From positions 4,464,001 to 4,528,000 of the forward strand of contig NZ_RAPS01000001.1 in NCBI RefSeq assembly GCF_003610255.1: a stretch of 64,000 bases of DNA, in the 5' to 3' direction. This DNA is from Streptomyces sp. TLI_171. GTDB taxonomy: Bacteria; Actinomycetota; Actinomycetes; Streptomycetales; Streptomycetaceae. A program made the translations under genes and the position numbers. Shown here one piece after another: positions 31,962 through 41,154 of this stretch. The notes beneath the pieces were generated by a model. That model had not been told where the DNA came from, searched no databases, and saw only the letters and a program-made list of their open reading frames with translations. Each line of letters starts with the position of its first letter. Positions within the stretch are counted from its first letter, which is position 1.

Positions 31962-33362
31962 TCAGCGGGGCAGGCCGGCCAGGAAGGCGGCGGCGGTGCG
32001 GACGAAGCTGTTGTGGGCGGGGTCCGCGAAGAGGATGTCCAGGTGGGTCATCGACTCGTCGGTGGCGACGTCGACGGACGGGATGCGGGTGTCGGCGGCG
32101 ACGGCGCGGGCCGAGCTGCCGACGGTCCCGTGGGTGAGGTCGGACTGGAAGGCGTACAGCGGGATGTCGATGTCCTTGGTGTGGAACAGCCGCAGGCCCT
32201 GGGAGCGGGCGACCTCGTTGTCGGTGAACGCGGAGGACGCGAAGTAGTCGAGGGCCAGCCGGTTGGGGGAGTACCACTCCCAGGCGGCGGGCTTGCTGCC
32301 CGCCATGCCCTCGGCGACCCGGGCGAGCGGGGTCGGGCCGGCGTCGACCCAGTCGCCGGCGGCGTCGAGGTGGCCGGAGTGCACGGAGTAGCCGGGCAGC
32401 GGGGCGTGCTGGTCGAGCATCCAGCCGAGCAGGCCGGCGTTGGTGACGCGCTGCGGCGGGCGGTGCGCGGCCGGGACCTGGTCCTGGATGGCGGAGGCGC
32501 CGTGCGGGTCCTTCAGGGCCCAGTCGGCGGCGAGCTCGTACCAGACGGCGGCGGCCTCGGGGCGGTCGCCGAACCCGGTGTAGACGCTGGTGGCGTTGTC
32601 GAAGACCTGGCCGGCGGCGATCTGCTCGCGCCAGGCGGCGGCCTGGTCGGCGGTGAGGCTGAAGTCGATGCCGGCGCCGCTGAGGGCGTCCCGGACGCCG
32701 CCGTCGACGACCACCAGGCCGTCGAGGTCGCGGTAGCCGGGGGTGCCGTCGAAGTCCCAGGCGGCGTAGTCCAGGACGGCGGTGGCGCCGAGCGAGTGAC
32801 CGCCGAGGACGACCGAGCGGCGGCCGTGGTCGGAGGCGGCCAGCACCACCTTGCGGACGTCGCCCAGTTCGGTGGCCAGGCCCCAGTCGGCCAGGTAGCC
32901 GTCCCGGGCGGCGTCCTGGGTGCGGTACGCGTCGCTCTCGTAGTAGGCGGTGGCCCGGTCGGGGCTGCCGCGGAAGCCGCTCAGGTCGGCGAGCGCCTGC
33001 TCGCGGCGGTCGACCGCCCAGACCTGCAGGCCCGGGGTGGCCCGGGCGAGCGACTCGGCGACCAGCCGCAGGCCGCCGGCGGCCTCGCCGCGGCCGGGGA
33101 TCAGCACCAGCACGCGGTGGGCGTCGGCCGGGCCGACCTTGAGCACGTGGACGAACTGGGTGTCGGCCGGGCCGGGCGCGGGGGTGGCGGCCAGGGTGAC
33201 GGTCTGTTCGATCCAGCTGTGGTCGGCGGCGCTCGCCGGGACGGCGGCGACGGTCCCGAGCAGCAGGGTGGTGGCGGCGGCCAGTGCGACGGCGGCGCTG
33301 GTCCGGCGGACGCGGTGGGCTCTGTTGCCGTTCGCGGTGCGGGAGTTGGAGGACTCGGACAT
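31962..33362 (-). CDS. Secreted alpha/beta-hydrolase
   Basis: 466 residues. Signal peptide: basic RAHRVRR, hydrophobic core SAAVALAAATTLLLGTVA, cleavage near ASAA (residue ~46). Fold features: VLVLIPGRGEAAGG (oxyanion region) and the nucleophile elbow GGHSLGATAVLDYA. A large cap region follows, and DESMTHLDILFADPAHNSF near the C-terminus probably carries the catalytic His (MTHLD). Substrate unknown; secreted esterase/lipase-like. It is on the same strand as the MFS exporter upstream, but 378 bp with two hairpins separate them, so separate transcription is likely. Confidence 0.82.
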   Translation of the reverse strand: MSESSNSRTANGNRAHRVRRTSAAVALAAATTLLLGTVAAVPASAADHSWIEQTVTLAATPAPGPADTQFVHVLKVGPADAHRVLVLIPGRGEAAGGLRLVAESLARATPGLQVWAVDRREQALADLSGFRGSPDRATAYYESDAYRTQDAARDGYLADWGLATELGDVRKVVLAASDHGRRSVVLGGHSLGATAVLDYAAWDFDGTPGYRDLDGLVVVDGGVRDALSGAGIDFSLTADQAAAWREQIAAGQVFDNATSVYTGFGDRPEAAAVWYELAADWALKDPHGASAIQDQVPAAHRPPQRVTNAGLLGWMLDQHAPLPGYSVHSGHLDAAGDWVDAGPTPLARVAEGMAGSKPAAWEWYSPNRLALDYFASSAFTDNEVARSQGLRLFHTKDIDIPLYAFQSDLTHGTVGSSARAVAADTRIPSVDVATDESMTHLDILFADPAHNSFVRTAAAFLAGLPR

Positions 33363-33740
33363 GATGGCGGGCTTCTCTCTGCGGATCGTATGGGGAGGGC
33401 CGGCGGTGGGACGCCGGCGGTCGATCGTCCGGCCGTGGGGGCCGTTGGCGGAGCGAGTGCCCGGCGGGTGGCTCCGGGCGGTGCGGCGGTGGGGCGCCGG
33501 CGGGTGGTGCGGTGCGGATTCCGGCGGTGGGGCGCCGGCGGGCGGTGCGGGTGCCCGGGCGGTGGGGGGCTGCTCGGGCGGGTGGTCCGGCGGGGTGGGG
33601 GCGCCGGAACCGCGTGCTCCCCCGGTGGGGAGACCGGGGGAGTGGATCGTGGGGCCCGGCAGGGTCCGGTCCCGGGGGAAGACCGGGCCCTGCCGGGCGG
33701 GAGGGGGGTGCGGGGCACCCGGGTGGGGAGGGGAGGAGGA
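33363..33740. other. G-rich non-coding stretch with repeats and two hairpins
   Basis: 378 bp without a credible gene. The plus strand is extremely G-rich. A ~16-base block GGCGGTGGGGCGCCGG occurs twice (about 33487 and 33531). Towards the MFS gene lie two inverted repeats, detailed separately. It probably contains the promoter of the hydrolase gene near its left end, but no clear -10/-35 is seen. Confidence 0.4.
33617..33698. terminator. Two tandem hairpins downstream of MFS exporter gene
   Basis: Arms 33654-33671 / 33681-33698 (18 bp, one G-U) around a 9-base loop, and arms 33617-33626 / 33633-33642 (10 bp perfect). Both lie past the stop of the minus-strand exporter gene and likely end its transcript. 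Confidence 0.7.
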
Positions 33741-35339
33741 TCAGGCGGCGATCGGCTGGGCCGGGGCCTCGGCCTCGGTGGCGTCCGCGACCGGCAGGTT
33801 CCCGACCGCGCCGGGGCGGTCCTTGAGCAGCAGGGCGATGCCGACGGCGCCGACCGCGCAGATCGCGGCGAGCAGCCAGAGCGAGGTGTGCAGGGCGGTG
33901 GTGTAGCCGTTCGCGGCGAAGGCGGTGAAGGTGTCGCGGCTGCCGGCCGGGACGTTGCCGACGGTGGTGCTCAGGTTGCCCTGGACCAGGTCGTTGGCGA
34001 GCGAGCCGGAGGTGCCGTCGTAGGTGCCGGTGAACCGGTCGATACCGTCGGCGAGCTTGTTCTGGGCGACGGAGACCAGCAGCGAGCCCATCGCGGCGAT
34101 GGCGACGACCTCGCCGGCCAGGCGCATGGTGTTGAACATGCCCGCGGCCATGCCGGCCCGGCCGGGCTCGACGGTGGAGATCGCGGCGCCGTCCAGGATG
34201 CCCAGCGGGATGCCGAAGCCGACGCCGATGGTGATCAGCGGCCCGGCCAGGGCGAGCACCGAGGAGCCGGGGCCGATGACGGTCAGCCAGGCCGCGCCGA
34301 CGGCGGTGACCAGCAGCGAGGCGCTGAGCACCAGGCGGTTGGAGAGCTTCTGGGTGAGCGAGCCGCCGACCATCGGCAGCACCAGGGTCGGGACGGTGAG
34401 GAACATCAGGACCAGGCCGGCGTCGCTGGCGCTGGAGCCGTCCACCGACATGAAGTACGAGGGCAGGAACATCAGCACCGCGGTGAAGCCGAAGGCGAGC
34501 ACCACCGGAACCAGCGAGATGGCGACGAACCGCGGCTTGGTGAACAGCGTGACGTCGAACATCGGGCGCTGCTGACGCTTCTCGACCACCGCGAAGGCGG
34601 CGAGGCCGAGGACGCAGCCGACCAGGGCGGCGATCACCAGCGGGTTGCCCCAGCCCCACTGCGGGCCCTGGATCAGGGCGAGGATGAACAGGAACAGGCT
34701 GCCGGTGAAGGTGAAGGTGCCGGCCCAGTCGACCCGGCCGCCCTCGGGGGAGCGGGACTCCTTGACGTGGCGGAGCAGGACGGCGAGCACGAAGCCGCCG
34801 ACCAGGGCGTGGCTGAGGAACATGCCGCGCCAGCCGATGGAGCTGACCTCCAGGCCGGAGAGCACCGGACCGAACGCGATGCCGACGCCGAACGCGGTGC
34901 CGAGCATGGCGAACGCCTTGGCGCGGGCGGCGCCGTCGAAGGTCTGGGCGAGGATCGCCGATCCGGCGGTGAGCACGCCGGCCGCGCCGACGCCGGCCAG
35001 GGCCCGGACGATGTCCAGGACCAGGATGTTCGGGGCGAGCGCGCCGAGCAGCGAGCAGAGCACGAAGACGGCCAGGCCACCGCCGAACATCCGCTTGCGG
35101 CCGAACAGGTCGGCCAGCGAGCCGGCGGCCAGCATGATGCTGGCGAAGGTCAGGTCGTAGCCGTTGACCACCCACTGCACCGCAGCCAGGCCGCTGCCGA
35201 GGTCGGTGCCGATGCTGGGCAGGGCGACGGAGGCGCCGGTCAGTGAGACCGGGAGCAGGACGCCGGCCAGGCAGACCGCGGCCAGCACCGCTCCGGTGCT
35301 GGTCCGGCCGCCCTCGGGCGGAAGAGTGCGTGTGGACAT
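33741..35339 (-). CDS. MFS drug exporter, DHA2 (EmrB/QacA) type
   Basis: 532 residues; ATG preceded by AAAGGAG. About fourteen membrane helices; motif A GSLADLFGRKRMFGG between helices 2 and 3, motif C-like GVGIAFGPVLSG in helix 5, which mark proton-driven exporters. It is about 47% of similar build to the second exporter at 50297-51919 by eye (shared GMAAGMFNTMRLAGE and QWVVN blocks), suggesting duplication. The ATCAGA-N2-TCTGAT sites 160-200 bp upstream link it to the biosynthetic cluster. Likely exports the cluster product or gives self-resistance. Confidence 0.88.
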   Translation of the reverse strand: MSTRTLPPEGGRTSTGAVLAAVCLAGVLLPVSLTGASVALPSIGTDLGSGLAAVQWVVNGYDLTFASIMLAAGSLADLFGRKRMFGGGLAVFVLCSLLGALAPNILVLDIVRALAGVGAAGVLTAGSAILAQTFDGAARAKAFAMLGTAFGVGIAFGPVLSGLEVSSIGWRGMFLSHALVGGFVLAVLLRHVKESRSPEGGRVDWAGTFTFTGSLFLFILALIQGPQWGWGNPLVIAALVGCVLGLAAFAVVEKRQQRPMFDVTLFTKPRFVAISLVPVVLAFGFTAVLMFLPSYFMSVDGSSASDAGLVLMFLTVPTLVLPMVGGSLTQKLSNRLVLSASLLVTAVGAAWLTVIGPGSSVLALAGPLITIGVGFGIPLGILDGAAISTVEPGRAGMAAGMFNTMRLAGEVVAIAAMGSLLVSVAQNKLADGIDRFTGTYDGTSGSLANDLVQGNLSTTVGNVPAGSRDTFTAFAANGYTTALHTSLWLLAAICAVGAVGIALLLKDRPGAVGNLPVADATEAEAPAQPIAA

Positions 35340-35498
35340 GGTGCGGCAACTCCTTTGGGTTTCCTCGGTGCGGGACTCGTCCGGCCGGTCGCGGCGGTGC
35401 GGGTCGGTCCGCTGGGGGGAGTCGGCCCGGACAGGAAGGGCTGGCCGGTCTCCGGGGCGGGCGCCCCGTGCCGTCCGGCTGAAAGAATGCTGCCCCAT

Positions 35499-35542
35499 GT
35501 CAGCACTCTGATGCAAGCCCTGAGTGGAATCAGACCTCTGAT
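35499..35542. promoter_or_regulatory. Cluster operator in front of first MFS exporter
   Basis: Perfect palindrome ATCAGA-CC-TCTGAT at 35529-35542 plus an imperfect copy GTCAGC-AC-TCTGAT at 35499-35512. Located in the 331-bp gene-free stretch 35340-35670 upstream of the minus-strand exporter. Same core as sites at 37188, 42676, 51957. Confidence 0.65.
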
Positions 35543-35670
35543 CAGTGTCCGAGTCATAACTGACCAGTGGTTTCCGATCCGGATCGGCGGCCCCCACGAC
35601 CACCGCCCGGCCGGCGGTCCCCACGACCGCCGGTCCTGCTGTCCGGGCCGACCCCCTCTTCCACAGCGGG

Positions 35671-36126
35671 TCAGGCGGCCTTGGTGGGAACGGGGTTGAC
35701 CTCGAGGGTGTCGAAGACGGTCTTGGCGACGGCCAGCGCGGCGTTGGCCCGCGGGTGACCGATGATCAGGCTCAGGTGGAACAGCGTCTCGACGATCTCG
35801 GTCGGCGAGGTGCCCAGGCCCAGCGCCGCCTCGATGTGGCGCTGCAGCTGCCCCTCCAGGCCGCCGAGCGAGGCCATCGCGATGATGTTGATGACCTCGC
35901 GGCCGCGCTGGTCGATGGCCTCCCGGCCGTAGACGTCGGCGAAGCCGGCCTCCACCAGGTAGCGGGAGTAGTCGGGGCTCAGGGTGTCCAGGTAGCTGAC
36001 GGTCTGGGCGGTCGCGTCCACGCCGTACGCCTTCTCCAGCAGGGCGATCCCGCGCTCGTAGCGAGAGGCGGCGGCGGTGCCGGCGGCGGCGGGAGCGGCG
36101 GTGGCGGTGGCGGTCTGAGCGGTCAT
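35671..36126 (-). CDS. Carboxymuconolactone decarboxylase-family protein
   Basis: 151 residues. After an Ala/Thr-rich N-terminal tail (~20 residues) comes the all-helical CMD fold: RYERGIALLEKAYGVDATAQTVSYLDTLSPDYSRYLVEAGFADVYGREAIDQRGREVINIIAMASLGG...LQRHIEAALGLGTSPTEIVETLFHLSLIIGHPRANAALAVAK. The GHPRANAA block contains the His characteristic of decarboxylase-type members, and the AhpD CxxC pair is absent, so it is not a peroxidase of that kind. Substrate unknown. It is divergent from an XRE-type regulator gene and probably controlled by it. Confidence 0.82.
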   Translation of the reverse strand: MTAQTATATAAPAAAGTAAASRYERGIALLEKAYGVDATAQTVSYLDTLSPDYSRYLVEAGFADVYGREAIDQRGREVINIIAMASLGGLEGQLQRHIEAALGLGTSPTEIVETLFHLSLIIGHPRANAALAVAKTVFDTLEVNPVPTKAA

Positions 36127-36337
36127 GGCGGGTTCCTCCGGTCGGTGCGCGGCGGGTGCGGGGAGTGGTGGCGGCCGGTGTTCCGTCCGCCGCCCCGTTC
36201 TGGCGACACCTCAGATCCTGCTCCGCTCCGAAGGGGGCAGCCAGGGCCCTGATTTGCCGTGGGAACCGTCAACCTGGTTCCGGCAGGGCCAGGTTGCGGG
36301 GTGCCACCGCCGCCCGCGCGTGGTCATGATGGAACGC

Positions 36338-37192
36338 ATGGACCGACGCGAAGAACTCTCCGATTTCCTGCGCACCCGCCGTGCCCGGGTGCAGCCCGAG
36401 TCCGTCGGCCTGCGCCGGCAGTCCCGCGGCCGGGCCCCGGGCCTGCGTCGCGAGGACGTGGCCCAGCTGGCCGGCGTGAGCGTGGACTACTACACCCGGA
36501 TCGAGCAGGGCCGCGGCCGCAACCCCTCGCCGGAGATCCTGGCCGCGATCGGCCGGGCGCTGAACCTGGACGAGGACGAGCAGCGCCACCTGGAGGCGCT
36601 CGCCCTCACCGAGGCCCGCCCCGCGCGTGCGCCGCAGCGCGGCGGCGAGCGGGTCCGCCCCGGCGTGCAGCGGCTGCTGGACGCGTTCTCCGCCACCACG
36701 CCCGCCTTCGTGCTGGGGCGGCGGATGGACGTGATCGCCTGGAACCCGCTGGCGGCCGCACTGATCGCCGACTTCGGCGCGCTGCCCGCCGCCCGCCGCA
36801 ACATGGTCTGGCTGGCCTTCATGGACCCGGCCGCGCGCGAGTTCTACCGGGACTGGGAGGAGGTGGCCCGGGAGTCCATCGCGCACCTGCGGCTGGCCTG
36901 CGGCCGGTACCCCGACGACGCGGCGCTGGCCGCGCTGGTCGGCGAACTCTCGGTCAAGAGCGAGGACTTCCGGCGGCTGTGGTCCAAGCACGACGTCAAG
37001 GAGAAGGGCTTCGGGCGCAAGCGCCTGTACCACCGCTCGGTGGGCGAACTGGAACTGGACTACGAGGCGTTCGCGCTCTCCGACGGTGGCGGGAAGACCC
37101 TGGTCACCTACACCGCGGAGGCCGGGAGCAGCTCGGAGCAGGCCCTGCAACTGCTCGGCGTGGTAGGGGTCCCTGATGTGGTAGCCATCTGA
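36338..37192 (+). CDS. XRE-family HTH regulator with MmyB-like ligand domain
   Basis: 284 residues. N-terminal helix-turn-helix (ELSDFLRTRRARVQPESVGL...GLRREDVAQLAGVSVDYYTRIEQGRGRNPSPEILAAIGRAL) and a C-terminal MmyB-like PAS-type ligand domain (FVLGRRMDVIAWNPLAAALIADF...FYRDWEEVARESIAHLRL). ATG 36338 is chosen over 36326/36329 because GGAA lies 4 bases before it and family members start near this point. These regulators usually repress an adjacent divergent redox or decarboxylase-type gene, here the CMD protein. Its stop codon overlaps the cluster operator at 37188. Confidence 0.85.
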   Translation: MDRREELSDFLRTRRARVQPESVGLRRQSRGRAPGLRREDVAQLAGVSVDYYTRIEQGRGRNPSPEILAAIGRALNLDEDEQRHLEALALTEARPARAPQRGGERVRPGVQRLLDAFSATTPAFVLGRRMDVIAWNPLAAALIADFGALPAARRNMVWLAFMDPAAREFYRDWEEVARESIAHLRLACGRYPDDAALAALVGELSVKSEDFRRLWSKHDVKEKGFGRKRLYHRSVGELELDYEAFALSDGGGKTLVTYTAEAGSSSEQALQLLGVVGVPDVVAI

Positions 37193-37213
37193 TTTGTATC
37201 AGAGTTCTGATAC
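37188..37213. promoter_or_regulatory. Cluster operator in front of KS-TE gene
   Basis: TCTGAT (37188-37193), 4 bases, ATCAGA (37198-37203 region), 2 bases, TCTGAT (37206-37211). The inner part is a perfect 18-bp palindrome GTATCAGAGTTCTGATAC at 37196-37213. It ends 50 bp before the ATG of the didomain gene. The triplet spacing is identical to the site at 51957-51980. Confidence 0.75.
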
Positions 37214-37262
37214 GGTGGTCCCGTTCGCCGCACACTCCCGTGCGCCGCCGAAGGAGACTGCC

Positions 37263-40001
37263 ATGGCCGCAACCGTCGACACCCGCGCCATCGCCGTGGT
37301 CGGCATGACCGGCCGCTTCCCCACCGCACCCGACGTCGCCGCCCTCGCCGGGCTGCTGGCCGGCGGCGGCACGGCCGTCCGGGAGTTCACCCCCGCCGAG
37401 CTCGCCGCCGCCCGGGTGCCCGCGGAGGTCCTGCCCGACCCCCGCTACGTGCCCAGCGGCGCACCGCTGGAAGGCGTCGAACTCTTCGACGCCGACTTCT
37501 TCGGCATGACCGACCGCGAGGCCGACCTCACCGACCCCCAGCAGCGCCTGTTCCTCGAAGGCGTCTGGACCGCCCTGGAGGAAGCCGGCCTCGGCATCGA
37601 CGAACAGGACGGCCGGATCGGCGTGTTCGGCAGCGCCGGACCCAGCACCTACCTGGTCAACAACCTGCTGCAGAACCCCGCCACCCGCGCCCAGGGCCTC
37701 AACCCCGCGCTGCTGCTCGGCAACGACGCCGACTTCGTCGCCACCCGCGCCGTCACCCGCCTCGGCCTCAGCGGCCCCGGCACCTCGGTCGGCGAGGACG
37801 GTTCGCTGCTCGCCGTCCACCTCGCCTGCGAGGCCCTGAGGGCCGGCGAGTGCGACATCGCGGTGGCCGGCGGCGCGGCCGTCCGCGTCCCGCAGACCGC
37901 CGGCCACTGGGCCGTCGACCCCGAGACCGGACACGCCTTCGAACCCCGCGGCAACGCCTGCGCGCTGGTGGTGCTGCGCCGCTACCCCGAAGCACTGGCC
38001 GCCGGCGACCGCATCCACGCGGTGATCCGCGGCACCGCGATCGTCGAACACCCCGTCGGGCCCGGCCCCTCCGGACTCGACCGCCTCCTGGCCGGCGCCG
38101 GCCTCCCCACCGGCGGCCTCGGCCACCTCGACGTGCACAGCGCCGACGGCCGCCCCGTCGACGCCGCCCGCCTCGCCGCCCTGGTCACGTCCCCCGGCCC
38201 GTCCCGCTGGCGCCTGGGCGAACCCACCGCCGCCCGCCTCGGCCACCTCGGCACCGCCGCCGGCGTCACGGGACTGATCGCCTCCGCCCTGCTGCTGCGC
38301 GCCGCCGAAGCGGCCCCCGCGGACGGGGAGTCGGACAGGGCGGCCGCCGCAGCCCACCGGGCGACCGGGCAAGCCGCAGGGGACCCGACGGCCGCCCGGG
38401 CGGCCGAATCCGGGACTGCGCCCGGCCGGAACGCAGAGCCTGCGGGGCCGGGACCCGAGGCGGACCCGACGGCCGGCAGGGTCGCCGCGGCCGACACCGC
38501 CCCGACGGCCGGCCCGCCCGCCGAGGCCGGGGCTGTGCCCGGCGGTGCCACGGAGTTCGCACCCGGAGCGGGCCCGACGGCCGGCCGGGTGGATGCCGGC
38601 GGGGGCGGGCGGGTGCCTCGGGCGGTGGCCGGTGACCGGGTGCCGCAGGCGCGCGGACGGGGGCGTGGGGTGGACGCGGCGTGCGTGGCCACGCTGGGGA
38701 CCGGGAGCGCCGACGTGTACTGCCTGCTGGTCGCGCCGCCGGTCCGGGAGCGGGGCGAAGTGCCGAGCGGGGCCTACCTGGTGCCGCTGTCGGCGGCGGA
38801 CCGGACGGGGTTGCGGGAGTCGGCGCGCGACCTGCTGCGGCACCTGGACCGGCAGCCCGCGGTCCGGGTCGACGACCTGGTGCGGACGCTCGCCGAGGCG
38901 CGGCCGGAGCTGCCCCACCGGGTCCTGCTGCGGGCCACGGACACCGCCGGCCTGCGAGCCGCGCTGCGGGAGTACCTGGCGACCGGTCGGGCCGCCGATC
39001 CGGGACCGCCCGCCGGGCGGTGGCTGACGGGGGCCCAGGTCCGCACCGAGAGCTTCGGCGACCTGCGCAACGCGCGCCGGACCGCCGTCCCGGCCCGGCC
39101 GCTGCGCCGCCGCCGGCACTGGATCGAGCCCGGCCCGGTCGAGCGGCCCGCCCCGGCGGCCCGGCAGCAGCCGCGGCCGGGACTGCTGCGGGAGCGGACG
39201 CTGCTGCGGCTGCGCCCCGGGACGGGGGAACGGGACCTGTTCCTGATCCACCCGGCGGGCGGCAGCGTGTTCTGCTACCAGAACCTGCTGGCGCACAGCG
39301 GCTACCCGGGAACGGTGTGGGCGCTGTCCTTCCCGGTCGCCCGGATCGCCGAACTGGGCAGCGTTCCCGCGCTGGCCCGGGCCCACCTGGAGGAGATCCG
39401 CCGGGTCCGCCCGCGCGGCCCGTACCTGCTCGGCGGGTACTCGTTCGGCGGGACGGTCGCCTACGAGGTGGCCCGGATCCTGCAGCAGGAGGGCGAGCAG
39501 GTCGAGCACCTGGTGCTGCTGGACGCCCTGCCCCCGGAGGCGTACCCGAAGCCGAAGCTCGCCGAATTCCTGGCCGCCGTGCCGGAGTTCGGCAGGTCGG
39601 TGCTGGGACTCGCGGACCTGCCGGACGGGCCCGCGCCGACCGGGTTCGACGAGGCGGTGGAACTGCTCAGGCAGCCCGGCTGGAACGCGCAGACCACCGC
39701 CGAGTACCGGGTCTTCCTGGAGGTGTTCTGGGCGAACTGCCGGGCGCTGGCGAAGTACCGGGCGGGCGGCAGCCGGCTGCGCGTCCCGGCGACGCTGGTG
39801 CGGGCGGCCTCGCCGGAGCCGCCGGAGGTGTTCACCCGGCTCGGCGTGCGCGCCGAGACCGCCGACCGCTGGCCGCAGCGCTTCGACCGTCCGCCGCGCA
39901 CCGTCCTGGTGCCCGGCGACCACTACACGATGGTGCACCACCCGGAGCACCGCCGCGCCCTCGCGGCAGCCCTGGACGAGGCGCTCTCGACCAGGAGTTG
40001 A
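37263..40001 (+). CDS. Ketosynthase-like / thioesterase didomain protein, KS cysteine missing
   Basis: 912 residues. Residues 8-345 are a type I PKS ketosynthase fold (IAVVGMTGRFPTAPDV; LTDPQQRLFLEGVWTALEEAG), but the TACSSS cysteine loop reads GTSVGEDGSLLAVHLAC (~174-188), without a nucleophile. H292 (DVHSADG) and H328 (RLGHLG) in the other two catalytic positions remain. A ~110-residue Ala/Gly/Pro linker and a KS-following segment ending RPLRRRRHWIEPG (~620) lead to a type I thioesterase (655-912) with Ser727 in GGYSFGG, Asp754 and His887. There is no AT or ACP. The KS part may be a binding or gatekeeping scaffold; the TE could release the product from the free ACP. Confidence 0.85.
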   Translation: MAATVDTRAIAVVGMTGRFPTAPDVAALAGLLAGGGTAVREFTPAELAAARVPAEVLPDPRYVPSGAPLEGVELFDADFFGMTDREADLTDPQQRLFLEGVWTALEEAGLGIDEQDGRIGVFGSAGPSTYLVNNLLQNPATRAQGLNPALLLGNDADFVATRAVTRLGLSGPGTSVGEDGSLLAVHLACEALRAGECDIAVAGGAAVRVPQTAGHWAVDPETGHAFEPRGNACALVVLRRYPEALAAGDRIHAVIRGTAIVEHPVGPGPSGLDRLLAGAGLPTGGLGHLDVHSADGRPVDAARLAALVTSPGPSRWRLGEPTAARLGHLGTAAGVTGLIASALLLRAAEAAPADGESDRAAAAAHRATGQAAGDPTAARAAESGTAPGRNAEPAGPGPEADPTAGRVAAADTAPTAGPPAEAGAVPGGATEFAPGAGPTAGRVDAGGGGRVPRAVAGDRVPQARGRGRGVDAACVATLGTGSADVYCLLVAPPVRERGEVPSGAYLVPLSAADRTGLRESARDLLRHLDRQPAVRVDDLVRTLAEARPELPHRVLLRATDTAGLRAALREYLATGRAADPGPPAGRWLTGAQVRTESFGDLRNARRTAVPARPLRRRRHWIEPGPVERPAPAARQQPRPGLLRERTLLRLRPGTGERDLFLIHPAGGSVFCYQNLLAHSGYPGTVWALSFPVARIAELGSVPALARAHLEEIRRVRPRGPYLLGGYSFGGTVAYEVARILQQEGEQVEHLVLLDALPPEAYPKPKLAEFLAAVPEFGRSVLGLADLPDGPAPTGFDEAVELLRQPGWNAQTTAEYRVFLEVFWANCRALAKYRAGGSRLRVPATLVRAASPEPPEVFTRLGVRAETADRWPQRFDRPPRTVLVPGDHYTMVHHPEHRRALAAALDEALSTRS

Positions 40002-40047
40002 CACCCCACCACCTACTCTCGCACCCCCACCCTGGAAGGAGACCCCG

Positions 40048-41013
40048 ATGGACCAGCGGGCCGACCGGATCGCCCTGATGTTCCCCGGCCAGGGCGCGCA
40101 GCGCCCCGGCATGGGCCTGCCCTGGCTGGACAGCCCGCACTGGCGGGTGGTCGACGCGATCTCGCAGCGCGTCGGCCGCGACGTCGGCGCCCTGCTGATC
40201 GACGCCGACGCGGAGACCCTGCGCCGTACCGACAACGCTCAACTCGCCACCTTCACCCTGGAGATGGTGATCCTTCAGGCGGTCAGGCTGGCCGTCCCGG
40301 AACTGCCGGTGGCGGCCTGCGCGGGCCACAGCCTGGGCGAGTACGGGGCGCTGGTCGCGGCCGGCGTGCTGAAGATCGAGGACGCGGCCGTGGTGGTCGC
40401 CGCCCGCGGCTCGGCGATGGCGGACGCGGCGCGGGCCGTGGACGGCACCATGGCGGTGCTGATCGGCGGCGACATCGAGAGCGCCGTCCGGCTGACCCAG
40501 GGGCTGCGCGCCGACGGCGTGCAGGTGTGGCCGGCGAACCTCAACGGCCCCGCCCAGACGGTGGTCTCCGGCACCCGGGACGGCATCGACGTGCTCACCG
40601 ACCGGGCCGGGCAGGAAGGCTTCCGGGTCACCCGGATCCCGGTCGGCGGGGCCTTCCACTCCCCGCTGATGCAGTCCGCGCAGCAGCGGCTGGCCGCCGC
40701 CCTGGACGGGATCGCGCTGCGCAGCGCCCGCGTCCCCGTGGTGGCGAACGTGGACGGCCAGGTGCACGGCGGCGACCCGGTGGAGTGGCAGCAGCTGATG
40801 GTCCGCCAGGTCGTCGAGCCGGTCCAGTGGGACCGCACCGTCCGCACCCTGGTCGGCCCCGCCTGCGGGGCCACCGCGCTCGTCGAACTGGGCCCGGGCG
40901 CCGTCCTCGGCGGCCTGGCCCGCCGGATCGTGCCGGGCGTCCCGGCCGCCGCCGTGGGCACCCCGGAGCAGGTCGCCGCCCTGGCCGAACGCTTCACCGC
41001 CGCCGCGGTCTGA
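40048..41013 (+). CDS. Discrete acyltransferase, malonyl-CoA:ACP type (FabD-like)
   Basis: 321 residues. FPGQGAQRPGMG start, nucleophile elbow GHSLGEYGAL with Ser95, active His in GGAFHSPLM near residue 204, all as in FabD. The AFHS form is typical of malonyl-specific transferases. ATG follows GGAAGGAG, 46 bp after the KS-TE gene, so the two form one transcript. It probably loads the cluster ACP at 46047-46286. Confidence 0.9.
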   Translation: MDQRADRIALMFPGQGAQRPGMGLPWLDSPHWRVVDAISQRVGRDVGALLIDADAETLRRTDNAQLATFTLEMVILQAVRLAVPELPVAACAGHSLGEYGALVAAGVLKIEDAAVVVAARGSAMADAARAVDGTMAVLIGGDIESAVRLTQGLRADGVQVWPANLNGPAQTVVSGTRDGIDVLTDRAGQEGFRVTRIPVGGAFHSPLMQSAQQRLAAALDGIALRSARVPVVANVDGQVHGGDPVEWQQLMVRQVVEPVQWDRTVRTLVGPACGATALVELGPGAVLGGLARRIVPGVPAAAVGTPEQVAALAERFTAAAV

Positions 41014-41093
41014 CCGCACCGCCGGCCGGCGCCACGGGCCCGCTGTTCCCCAACCCCCGGGAGCGGCGGGCCCTTCGGCGTCACAAGCGGTAC

Positions 41094-41144
41094 GCACGCC
41101 GCTGCCCCGGACGCCTCGTCGGAGGGTCCGGGGCAGCGGCGTGC
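41094..41144. terminator. Bidirectional stem-loop terminator
   Basis: 19-bp perfect arms (41094-41112 and 41126-41144), 13-base loop, between the convergent AT and HAD genes. Confidence 0.85.
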
Positions 41145-41154
41145 GCCGGGCGGC

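Noticed and set aside
37104..40235. 1043-codon minus-strand ORF opposite the KS-TE gene
   Set aside because: Shadow frame; the plus strand has clear KS and TE motifs.
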